Below, in pieces: positions 47,628-54,969 of a stretch of 64,000 bases of DNA. The stretch lies in contig NZ_LMAF01000001.1 in the NCBI RefSeq assembly GCF_001542875.1, forward strand, positions 372,001-436,000, given 5' to 3'. The notes beneath the pieces are model-generated. The model made no database searches, was not told the origin of the DNA, and saw only the letters and a program-made list of their open reading frames with translations. Source of the stretch: Erythrobacter sp. YT30 (GTDB lineage: Bacteria > Pseudomonadota > Alphaproteobacteria > Sphingomonadales > Sphingomonadaceae). A program made the position numbers and the translations under genes. Position 1 is the first letter of the stretch. Each line of letters begins with the position of its first letter.

Positions 47628-47673
47628 AAAAAAGGGCGCGCCTCGCGACCACTAAAGCGAGACACGCCCCTTA
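47628..47673 (-). terminator. Rho-independent terminator of the small-ORF unit
   Basis: On the minus strand the hairpin arms contain GGGCG and CTCGC with matching GCGAG and CGCCC (outer AAGG/CCTT can extend it), followed by a run of seven T. It lies 23 nt beyond the stop of the small ORF at 47696, so it probably ends transcription of the small-protein genes. Confidence 0.82.
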
Positions 47674-47695
47674 GGCAACAACTGCGCAAAGTTGC

Positions 47696-47836
47696 TCAGT
47701 AAAACCCTCTTTCGCCGCTCTTGGCGGTTTCAGCATTTTCAGCTTCGGCAGGAATATCAGCTGCGCGGACAGGCATCGCAGCAAGCGCGGCTGCGAAAAC
47801 CGTCAGAATTGCTGGCATCAGATATTCCTTACGCAT
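47696..47836 (-). CDS. Small secreted or membrane protein, 46 aa, copy A
   Basis: Unrecognised small ORF. Its ATG at 47836 is preceded by GGGGGGA at a suitable distance. It begins MRKEYLMPAILTVF, has one hydrophobic Ala-rich segment (about 7-22) ending PVRAAD, which looks like a signal peptidase site, and a short acidic/polar tail ending GERGFY. The neighbouring ORF at 47975-48118 has the same size and the same N-terminal pattern (basic start, aromatic, I/L-PAI-x-TV), so the two look like tandem paralogs. Coding status is supported by the pair, the ribosome site and the terminator just downstream. Function unknown. Confidence 0.68.
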   Translation of the reverse strand: MRKEYLMPAILTVFAAALAAMPVRAADIPAEAENAETAKSGERGFY

Positions 47837-47974
47837 TGTCCCCCCGGACGGTCAGCCAAGCCGACGAATTAATCTTTGTTAGCTTCATCGGCGTGTCGCC
47901 GCCACTCGGAAGCCCTGTAGCGTTTTGCTCTGTATCTTTCTGGGGCAGTTTACCCGCGACCAGAGCGGAAACAG

Positions 47975-48118
47975 TCAGCGAGGATCAGCCGAAGCAAGCG
48001 TCGTAATCTCGTCGGACGCATCATCTTGAGCACCGAATACTTCGCTGCGGTCCGGGAAAATCGTCATCCCGATGACCATGACGGTGAAGATCGCTGGAAG
48101 AATGAATTGCCGGCTCAT
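47975..48118 (-). CDS. Small membrane or secreted protein, 47 aa, copy B
   Basis: Unrecognised small ORF starting at ATG 48118 and ending TGA at 47975. It begins MSRQFILPAIFTVM, with a hydrophobic segment to about residue 21, then a polar, acidic tail ending TTLASADPR. The match to copy A at its N-terminus (R-x-[YF]-[LI]-[ML]-P-A-I-x-T-V) suggests duplication; the tails differ. Only a weak ribosome site (AGGGGTG) precedes it. A palindromic TTAACCAT pair lies 154 nt upstream and may control both copies. Function unknown. Confidence 0.62.
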   Translation of the reverse strand: MSRQFILPAIFTVMVIGMTIFPDRSEVFGAQDDASDEITTLASADPR

Positions 48119-48271
48119 GTTAACGAACACCCCTGTCTCAAAAGTCTTGTCGAAACTGGATAATGGTTTCGGTCAGTTGGGCATTGTAGATAAGCGGCGA
48201 TATGGCCTGAGTCCCGCAGGAAACCGGGGGTGTACCGCTTCGGATCAGGTTTTTGAGAGTGGTTATGGCGA

Positions 48272-48296
48272 TTAACCATAAGGCGATTATGGTTAA
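48272..48296. promoter_or_regulatory. 25-bp palindrome of two TTAACCAT boxes, CtrA-like
   Basis: TTAACCATA (48272-48280) and TATGGTTAA (48288-48296) form a perfect 9-bp inverted repeat around 7 nt. TTAACCAT is a known CtrA-associated half-motif in Caulobacter. A further GGTTA (48261-48265) can pair with TAACC inside the first arm. The element lies between the pth 3' end and the small ORF, so it most likely controls the small-protein unit. Confidence 0.55.
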
Positions 48297-48324
48297 CGCG
48301 GGTCAGCCGTTTGGCAGGCTCAAT

Positions 48325-48894
48325 TCAGCCTTGCTGCCGTAGTGCAATATCGCTCATAAAACGGGCCGGATCGCCATTGGCGAGCCATTCTGCCTCGGCA
48401 CCGATTGCGCCCAGCATGGTGGCGAGATCGTCCTGTTCATCCTTTGCGTAATTGCCGAGCACATGGCCCGTCACTCGGTCCTTGTGGCCCGGATGCCCGA
48501 TACCGATCCGTACCCGCTGGAAATCTGAGCCAAGATGCTTGTCAATCGAGCGCAGGCCGTTGTGGCCTGCTGTCCCGCCGCCCTGTTTGACCTTCACCTT
48601 GAACGGGGCAAGATCAAGCTCATCGTGAAAGACGGTAAGCGCATCCATCTCAAGCTTGTAGAACCGCATAGCCTCGCCAACGCTGCGGCCGCTTTCGTTC
48701 ATAAATGTGGCAGGCTTTAGGAGCAGGATTTTGGAATTGCCGATACGCCCTTCTTGGACCCAGCCCTGAAATTTCTTTTGCACCGGGCCAAACCCATGCA
48801 TTTCGGCAAGGACATCTAGTGCCATAAATCCGATATTGTGCCGGTGAAGCGCATAGCGCGGTCCGGGATTTCCAAGGCCAACCCAAATTCGCAT
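48325..48894 (-). CDS. pth: Peptidyl-tRNA hydrolase
   Basis: Recycles peptidyl-tRNA released from stalled ribosomes; 189 aa. The N-terminus RIWVGLGNPGPRYALHRHNIGFMALD carries the catalytic His (HNIGF) and substrate-contact Asn. FMNESGRSV and TVFHDELDLAPFKVKVKQGGGTAGHNGLRSI (catalytic-site Asp and the Gly-rich loop) are diagnostic, as is the GIGHPGHKDRV segment. It follows rplY on the same strand after 88 nt containing a terminator. The order rplY-pth-ychF, common in alphaproteobacteria, is here interrupted by the small-ORF pair. Confidence 0.97.
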   Translation of the reverse strand: MRIWVGLGNPGPRYALHRHNIGFMALDVLAEMHGFGPVQKKFQGWVQEGRIGNSKILLLKPATFMNESGRSVGEAMRFYKLEMDALTVFHDELDLAPFKVKVKQGGGTAGHNGLRSIDKHLGSDFQRVRIGIGHPGHKDRVTGHVLGNYAKDEQDDLATMLGAIGAEAEWLANGDPARFMSDIALRQQG

Positions 48895-48918
48895 GCAGGG
48901 CCTCTAGCGTTCCGCCTT

Positions 48919-48955
48919 CAAAAACAAAACACCGGACCTCTTTCGAAGCCCGGTG
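48919..48955 (-). terminator. Rho-independent terminator after rplY
   Basis: On the minus strand CACCGGG and CCGGTG pair (plus-strand arms 48930-48935 and 48949-48955), followed by a T-rich stretch (TTTTGTTTTTG). It lies just downstream of rplY and upstream of pth, so read-through into pth is probably partial. Confidence 0.78.
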
Positions 48956-48982
48956 CCTTGGTGATTGCGTTGAAAGAAGAGC

Positions 48983-49669
48983 TTATTCGCTCTTGTCGTC
49001 CTGTTCCTCCGCAGCGTCGGCATCTTCGCCTTGTTCTGTTGCTGGAACTGCATCTGCATCGACGTCCTCGTCTTCTGCGCCTTCTTCTTCGCTCTTCTTG
49101 AGAGCGGACGGAGCAACGAGGGTTGCGATGGTGTAGTCACGATCAGTGATCGCGCTTTCGCTGCCATCGGGCAGGCTGACTTCGGAAATGTGGATCGAAT
49201 CGCCCACTTCCTTGCCGGTCACGTCAATCTCAATCTCGGTCGGGATCTTGTCTGCGGCGCAGATAAGATCAAGCTCGTGACGGACCACGTTGAGAACGCC
49301 GCCTTTTTTCAGACCGGGCGATGCGTCTTCGTTGAGGAAGATAACGGGGATCTGAACTTCGACCTTGGCGTCTTTCGACAGGCGAAGAAAATCGACATGC
49401 GTTGGACGGTCAGTGACCGGGTGCAGAGCCACATCTTTTGGCAGAGTGCGAACCTTGTCGCCGCCCAGTTCAATCTGGACGATCGAGTTCATGAAGTGGC
49501 CGGTGTTGAGCTGCTTGATCAGCTCCTTGGCCTCGACGTGGATAGTCGTTGGTTCTTCCTTGCCGCCATAAATAACAGCGGGGACCCGACCTTCGCGGCG
49601 AAGTGCACGGGAGGCTCCCTTGCCAGCCCGTTCGCGCGCTTCGGCGGGCAGAGTAAGAGCGTCGCTCAT
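48983..49669 (-). CDS. rplY: 50S ribosomal protein L25/general stress protein Ctc
   Basis: 5S rRNA-binding ribosomal protein of the long CTC/TL5 type, 228 aa. The N-terminal L25 domain starts [32 protein letters not shown]; the second beta domain covers about 95-190 ([46 protein letters not shown]). The C-terminal tail is strongly acidic (Glu/Asp runs), usual in this family in alphaproteobacteria. Confidence 0.96.
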   Translation of the reverse strand: MSDALTLPAEARERAGKGASRALRREGRVPAVIYGGKEEPTTIHVEAKELIKQLNTGHFMNSIVQIELGGDKVRTLPKDVALHPVTDRPTHVDFLRLSKDAKVEVQIPVIFLNEDASPGLKKGGVLNVVRHELDLICAADKIPTEIEIDVTGKEVGDSIHISEVSLPDGSESAITDRDYTIATLVAPSALKKSEEEGAEDEDVDADAVPATEQGEDADAAEEQDDKSE

Positions 49670-49814
49670 AGTTCATGCCTTTCGAATGCATTGTGTACAG
49701 TATTGTCTTCCAGCGCGCCGCCTCCAGGGATGACCAGCAGCTGGGAAGCGGCGCACATAGCGGGGATGGGCAAAAACGCAAGCTCTTCTTCGGTGCTGCG
49801 CGCGCGAAGCGAGA

Positions 49815-50714
49815 TCAGCGGACGCGTTCTACCCGATAACCGCGTTTCTCCAGCATGGCAGGCATTCCATCAGGACCGACCAGATGGGCAGCCCCTACTG
49901 CCACCAACGGTCTATCTTCCTCATCGAGGGCGGAGGTTAGAATATCAGTCCATTCTTCGTTGCGTTCGATAAGTAGTGCGTCGCGTAACTCGGCATCCGC
50001 CATGATGCCGGTGGTGGTTGCCTCCTCAAGCACGGTGACATCGCCCGTAAGCCATGCATTGCGAAGCCGCGCGCGCTCATCCTCTGCCGTTTTTGTCTCA
50101 GAGATAACGCCTTCCAAGAGATCGCGTTGATCGGCGATCGGCAAGGCGTCGAATATCCCGAGCTGCTTTTCAGCGCCTTCAAATTCAACAATCTCGCGGT
50201 CGGAAAAATCCGAAATCACCACCTGATCTACACCGTATGTCGGGTCTCCTTGCGCGCCGACTTGAGAAAGCATCAGCGCCGCCGCCCAGGTTTCGATTTT
50301 GTCGAAATCATCCATGGAAAAAGCCGACTCTTCGAGCAAATCGTCGAGGGCAGGGCGATGCTCGCGGCCCACTCTTTCCCACAGCTTGGGAAGGTTTTCT
50401 GAGCGCGAAAGCCTCGCGAGCACTTCAGCAACCGCTTGCCGATCGTTCAGATTGGCCACCTCGACCATTAGCACATCGGCATCAACTATGACGTTATCGA
50501 TCGTCGACGTGCGCCAATCAGTGTCTTTGGGGAGAGCATGGATGGTGCCGAGCATCCAACCTTCGATCTCGCCATCCGCGTTTGTGATCTCGAATACGAG
50601 CGGGTTGGGTTCTGGCGCGTCTGCTGGCGTATCCGGGCTATCACCGCATGCGCTGAGGATGAGCGAGAACAGCCCGATTGCTAATCCAGCGCGTAGTTTT
50701 CCCAATTTCCCCAT
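49815..50714 (-). CDS. TraB/GumN family lipoprotein
   Basis: Predicted extracytoplasmic protein of the TraB/GumN (TIKI-like) superfamily, 299 aa. The N-terminal signal ends in lipobox LSAC, so it is probably lipidated. Superfamily motifs: GWMLGTIHALPKD (GxxH near the N-terminus), VDADVLMVEVAN (conserved acidic site) and VAVGAAHLVGPDGMPAMLEKRGYRVERV (second GxxH and C-terminal helix). Some relatives are metal-dependent peptidases; the physiological substrate is not known. It is adjacent to and probably co-transcribed with the second copy upstream (gap 18 nt). The two differ in anchoring: this one lipidated, the other soluble. Confidence 0.87.
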   Translation of the reverse strand: MGKLGKLRAGLAIGLFSLILSACGDSPDTPADAPEPNPLVFEITNADGEIEGWMLGTIHALPKDTDWRTSTIDNVIVDADVLMVEVANLNDRQAVAEVLARLSRSENLPKLWERVGREHRPALDDLLEESAFSMDDFDKIETWAAALMLSQVGAQGDPTYGVDQVVISDFSDREIVEFEGAEKQLGIFDALPIADQRDLLEGVISETKTAEDERARLRNAWLTGDVTVLEEATTTGIMADAELRDALLIERNEEWTDILTSALDEEDRPLVAVGAAHLVGPDGMPAMLEKRGYRVERVR

Positions 50715-50732
50715 TGTGCCCGCTTGGGTCGG

Positions 50733-51671
50733 TTATTGAAGACGCTCGGTCTCAATCCCGCGCTCTTCGAGGTAATCCTGAACGCTCTTTTCGCCCGCAA
50801 AGTGCAGCGCGCCCGCAGCGATCAAGACGGTGCCAGGCGTATCAAGGCGCTCTTCAATCCAACCAGCCCATGCTGAGTTGCGATTGTAGAGAAGACGCTC
50901 AGCAAGGATCGGGTTTGCTTCAAAGCTGTCATTCATTAGGTCGGCGAGCTCGTCGACCTTTCCATCCGCCCAAAGGGAGACGAGCTTGTTGAGTAGCTCG
51001 ATGCCCTCAAGCGGGTCTTCGGTGCTCTCGATCAGAAATGCGAGCTGCGCTTCGATCGGCATTTCGTCGAACGCTGCAAGCTGGCTCTCCAACGTCTCCA
51101 ACGCCGCACGACCCACATCGGGGCCCACCTTATCTTCGAGCACCATCTCGACACCCTTTTCAGGTGTAAAACCCGATGCCTGCGCGACAATCTGTGTCAT
51201 CGCGAGCGATGCAAACCAAGGCTCCATCGTATCGAATGCGGCAGCCGGAATGTTGAGCTTTGCCAAACCCGCTTCGTAAGTTGCGCGCTGCTCATCGCTC
51301 ATCAGGCCGCGAAGCGTTTCACCTTCGGGGAGAGTGCCCAATTCGCCCATCAACGCGCCTGCAGCCGCCATTTTCTCTGGCGTCATGTCAATCTCGGTCA
51401 CGAGAGTATCGGCGCTGTCGAGCGCTTCCTTGATGTCACCCGCGTACCATTCGACATCGCTTGGAAGCATGTGCACGGTGCCCAGGATATAGATGGTCGT
51501 ATCCTCATCGGCGACCTGCCACATAGCTGGCGTGACCGCTTCGACTGCCGCCTCGGGCGCTTCAACCGTTTCAGCGGCCTCTGGCTCAGCGTGGTGATCG
51601 GCAAGGGCGGGGCTGGCTGAGAGAAGGGCAAAGCTGGTAGCAGTGGCAGTGAGGATTGAACGCAATTTCAT
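50733..51671 (-). CDS. TraB/GumN family periplasmic protein
   Basis: Second TraB/GumN copy, 312 aa from ATG 51671, chosen because AAGGAG lies 7 nt upstream (an in-frame TTG at 51674 adds one residue). It has a cleavable signal (MKLRSILTATATSFALLSASPALADHH), then an Ala/Glu-rich linker, then YILGTVHMLPSDVEWY (first GxxH-like motif), ADTLVTEIDM, and IAAGALHFAGEKSVQDYLEERGIETERL at the C-terminus. Same architecture as the downstream lipoprotein, so a tandem duplication is likely. It is divergent from glyQ, with 161 nt between. Confidence 0.87.
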   Translation of the reverse strand: MKLRSILTATATSFALLSASPALADHHAEPEAAETVEAPEAAVEAVTPAMWQVADEDTTIYILGTVHMLPSDVEWYAGDIKEALDSADTLVTEIDMTPEKMAAAGALMGELGTLPEGETLRGLMSDEQRATYEAGLAKLNIPAAAFDTMEPWFASLAMTQIVAQASGFTPEKGVEMVLEDKVGPDVGRAALETLESQLAAFDEMPIEAQLAFLIESTEDPLEGIELLNKLVSLWADGKVDELADLMNDSFEANPILAERLLYNRNSAWAGWIEERLDTPGTVLIAAGALHFAGEKSVQDYLEERGIETERLQ

Positions 51672-51832
51672 CAAAAATCTCCTTGCGGATCAAAATAGAT
51701 GCAGCCGTGCCAAGGTCAAATTGAAAAGCGCATGAACAACTGATTTTTGCACGCCTTCGCGCCGCGCCAACGCACAGCCATGCTGCACTGCGGCATTGAC
51801 GGCTTTCCGGGCATCCGCCAAAGCGCCCTCCC

Positions 51833-52762
51833 ATGAGTTTAGAGCCTGATTTCAAACCTCAGACGCGCAATCCGAAGGCGTCTTTTCAGGATTTGATCCT
51901 GACGCTTCACGATTTTTGGGCGGCACAGGGCTGTGTGATCCTTCAACCCTATGACATGCGCATGGGGGCAGGTACTTTTCACACCGCGACTACCCTGCGC
52001 GCATTGGGCCCCGAGCCATGGAACGCGGCATTCGTTCAGCCATGTCGCAGGCCAACCGATGGCCGCTATGGTGAGAACCCCAATCGTTTGCAGCATTATT
52101 ATCAGTATCAGGTCATCCTGAAGCCTTCTCCGGCGGACATACAGGAGCTTTATCTCGGCAGCCTGAAAGCCATCGGAATTGATCCGCTGCGCCACGATAT
52201 CCGCTTTGTCGAAGATGACTGGGAATCGCCCACGCTTGGCGCTTGGGGCCTTGGCTGGGAAGTGTGGTGTGATGGGATGGAAGTCACCCAATTCACCTAT
52301 TTCCAGCAAATGGGCGGCTTTGATTGCAAACCTGTCGCGGGTGAGCTGACTTACGGGCTCGAACGGCTCGCAATGTACGTTCAGAACGTCGACAATGTCT
52401 ACGATCTCGCCTTCAACGATCGCGGCGTGAGCTATGGCGAAGTTTTCCTTGAGAACGAACGCCAGATGTCGAAATGGAATTTCGAGGTTGCTGACACCGA
52501 TGGCCTGTTCGAACTTTTCACCAAGGCAGAGGCTGAATGCCGGAATGCCTTGGAAAATGAAGTTCCTATCGCTGCCTATGAACAAGCAGTCGAAGCGAGC
52601 CACATCTTCAACCTATTGCAAGCTCGCGGCGTAATCAGCGTACAGGAACGCGCGAGCTATATGGGCCGGGTGCGCGATCTCGCGCGGTCGTCGTGTGAGA
52701 CATATGCCAAGCAAATGGCGCCTCAATGGGCGGAGCAATATCCGGAATGGAGCCTCGTCTGA
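51833..52762 (+). CDS. glyQ: Glycine-tRNA ligase alpha subunit
   Basis: Catalytic (class II) subunit of the heterotetrameric bacterial glycyl-tRNA synthetase, 309 aa. Typical segments: [81 protein letters not shown] in the first 110 residues and [20 protein letters not shown] as class II motif 3 region. Its TGA overlaps the glyS ATG by one base (TGATG). The pair charges tRNA-Gly. Confidence 0.98.
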   Translation: MSLEPDFKPQTRNPKASFQDLILTLHDFWAAQGCVILQPYDMRMGAGTFHTATTLRALGPEPWNAAFVQPCRRPTDGRYGENPNRLQHYYQYQVILKPSPADIQELYLGSLKAIGIDPLRHDIRFVEDDWESPTLGAWGLGWEVWCDGMEVTQFTYFQQMGGFDCKPVAGELTYGLERLAMYVQNVDNVYDLAFNDRGVSYGEVFLENERQMSKWNFEVADTDGLFELFTKAEAECRNALENEVPIAAYEQAVEASHIFNLLQARGVISVQERASYMGRVRDLARSSCETYAKQMAPQWAEQYPEWSLV

Positions 52763-54843
52763 TGGCGGATTTCCTGCTCGAATTGCGCTCTGAAGAAATC
52801 CCTGCGCGCATGCAAAAAGGCGCGCGCGGAGAGCTTGAAAAGCTGTTCCGCCGCGAAATGGATGCGGCAGGTGTTGCGGTGGGCGATCTTACCATCTGGT
52901 CCACCCCGCGACGGTTGGCACTGATTGCGCGCGATCTTCCGACCGAGACCGAGGCAGTGCGCGAAGAAGCCAAAGGCCCTCCTATTGGTGCCCCGGATCA
53001 GGCAGTGGACGGATTCTGCCGCAAGAATGGTGTGACGCGCGGACAGTTGCAAACGCGTGACGTAAAAGGCCGGGCGACGTATTTTGCCGTGATTGAGAAG
53101 CCCGGACAAGCGGTTGCCGATCTGCTCGCCGCAGCGATCCCGGTGATTATTCGCGATTTCTCTTGGCCTAAATCCATGCGCTGGGGCGATGCGTCGATCA
53201 GCAGTGAAAGCACGCGCTGGGTGCGGCCTTTGTCAGGCATTGTCGCGCTGCTCGATGGCGAACTCGTGCCATGCGTCACCGATGGCCTCGCCAGTGGGCG
53301 CGTGACCATCGGCCACCGTTTCCACTCCACAGGCGAGATCGAGATCGCGGGCGCGGATGATTACGCTGATATACTGCGTGAAGCTTGCGTCATCGTAGAT
53401 CACGAAGAGCGCTCGGGTATTATCCGCGAAGGCGCTCGCAAAGCCGCGAAAGCTGCGGGCGTTACCGTCGTAGAGGACGAAGGACTTGTCGTTGAAAACG
53501 CAGGCCTCACCGAATGGCCCGTGCCGCTGCTGGGCCGATTTGACGAAGCGTTCTTGGATGTGCCGCCCGAGGTGATCCAGCTCACCGCACGAGTAAACCA
53601 GAAATATTTCGTGTGCGAAGAACGCACGCCCAATGGCACAACGCGCCTTGCCAACGCCTTTATCTGCACCGCCAACATCGCCGCAGAAGACCCTGCCGTG
53701 GTGGTCGATGGAAACCGCAAGGTCCTCGCCGCGAGGCTCGCCGACGCGCGCTTTTTCTGGGAGCTTGATCAGAAGAACACCCTCGCCAGCCATGCTGAGG
53801 GGCTGGAGCGGATTACGTTTCATGAGAAGCTGGGTACAGTGGCCGACAAGGTCGACCGGGTGGCTAAGCTGGCAAGTTGGCTCGTATTTGATGCGAAGGC
53901 ACCGAACGGCGATCATAATCTGACAAGGCGAGCGGCTGAGCTCAGCAAGGCTGATCTTGTTACAGAAATGGTTGGCGAGTTTCCCGAACTACAGGGGCTC
54001 ATGGGCGGGTATTACGCGCAGAAGGAAGGACTACCGACGGAAGTATCCGATGCAATCCGCGACCACTACAAACCTGTAGGGCAGGGTGATGACGTGCCCA
54101 CAGCTCCCACAACGGTCGCTGTCAGTCTGGCGGATAAGCTCGATAATCTGTTGAGTTTCTTCAAAATTGATATCCTGCCAACCGGCTCAAAAGACCCTTT
54201 TGCACTTCGGCGAGCCGCGCTGGGATACATTCGCCTCATCCAAGAAAACTCGCTGAAGTTGTCCTTGGATGAAGTAGTACACGCCTGGGACAGTCAACCA
54301 AACACTGCCTTGGCCGAAAAACTCGCTGAGTTTCTGCACGATCGTCTGGCGGTTCAATTGCGCGATCAGGGTGTCAGATACGATTTTGTAGCTGCCTCCC
54401 AGACTTGGGCCAGCGGTCCCGATTTGCGAATTGACCGGGTGGAGGCGCGCGCAAGGTCGCTTGCAGCCTTTCTCGAAACCGACGATGGGTCGAATCTCCT
54501 CGCAGGCTACAAACGCGCGGCCAACATTCTCAAAAAAGAGGAGTGGCAGGGTGGGGAATACCCGTCTGGTAAAGACCTTTCCTACACTCCGGAACCGAGC
54601 GAAAAGGCGTTGATCGATGCGCTCGATGCAGCGGCTCCGAAAGCTGCGTCTGCCGTAGAAGCGGAAGACTTCGAAGCAGCCATGGCGGCTCTCGCCACTT
54701 TGCGCGCGCCGATTGATGCGTTCTTTGACAATGTGATCGTGAATGACCCAGACGCGGACAAGCGCGCTGCACGTCTTGCCTTGCTCGCGCGATTCCGCGA
54801 TGCGGTGCACCAAGTTGCTGATTTTAGCCGGATAGAAGGGTGA
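52762..54843 (+). CDS. glyS: Glycine-tRNA ligase beta subunit
   Basis: tRNA-binding subunit of alpha2beta2 glycyl-tRNA synthetase, 693 aa from ATG 52762 ([17 protein letters not shown], the family N-terminus); the frame's earlier in-frame start at 52726 is inside glyQ. The body has MRWGDASISSESTRWVRPLSGIVALLDGE, VIQLTARVNQKYF, ANAFICTANI, VVDGNRKVLAARLADARFFWELDQK and DLVTEMVGEFPELQGLMGGYYAQKEG (HD-like region). The C-terminal anticodon-binding-like DALR helical part ends RDAVHQVADFS. Confidence 0.97.
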   Translation: MADFLLELRSEEIPARMQKGARGELEKLFRREMDAAGVAVGDLTIWSTPRRLALIARDLPTETEAVREEAKGPPIGAPDQAVDGFCRKNGVTRGQLQTRDVKGRATYFAVIEKPGQAVADLLAAAIPVIIRDFSWPKSMRWGDASISSESTRWVRPLSGIVALLDGELVPCVTDGLASGRVTIGHRFHSTGEIEIAGADDYADILREACVIVDHEERSGIIREGARKAAKAAGVTVVEDEGLVVENAGLTEWPVPLLGRFDEAFLDVPPEVIQLTARVNQKYFVCEERTPNGTTRLANAFICTANIAAEDPAVVVDGNRKVLAARLADARFFWELDQKNTLASHAEGLERITFHEKLGTVADKVDRVAKLASWLVFDAKAPNGDHNLTRRAAELSKADLVTEMVGEFPELQGLMGGYYAQKEGLPTEVSDAIRDHYKPVGQGDDVPTAPTTVAVSLADKLDNLLSFFKIDILPTGSKDPFALRRAALGYIRLIQENSLKLSLDEVVHAWDSQPNTALAEKLAEFLHDRLAVQLRDQGVRYDFVAASQTWASGPDLRIDRVEARARSLAAFLETDDGSNLLAGYKRAANILKKEEWQGGEYPSGKDLSYTPEPSEKALIDALDAAAPKAASAVEAEDFEAAMAALATLRAPIDAFFDNVIVNDPDADKRAARLALLARFRDAVHQVADFSRIEG

Positions 54844-54928
54844 AAAAGGCCTCTGATCCCCTGTCCGTCACCCCAAGAAATTCCATGTAAAATATAATAA
54901 CAACAATAGCTTGAGGTCGTGAGTTGTA

Positions 54929-54954
54929 GGTGACAGGGTGTCACCTTTGTCACC
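54929..54954 (+). promoter_or_regulatory. Palindrome plus direct repeat of TGTCACC upstream of ppdK
   Basis: GGTGACA (54929-54935) and TGTCACC (54939-54945) form a perfect 7-bp inverted repeat with a GGG centre; a further TGTCACC follows at 54948-54954, in phase about 9 nt later. The element ends 15 nt before the ppdK start codon. It could be an operator, or a leader hairpin near the ribosome site. Confidence 0.5.
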
Positions 54955-54969
54955 TTAGTAGGAAATAAA

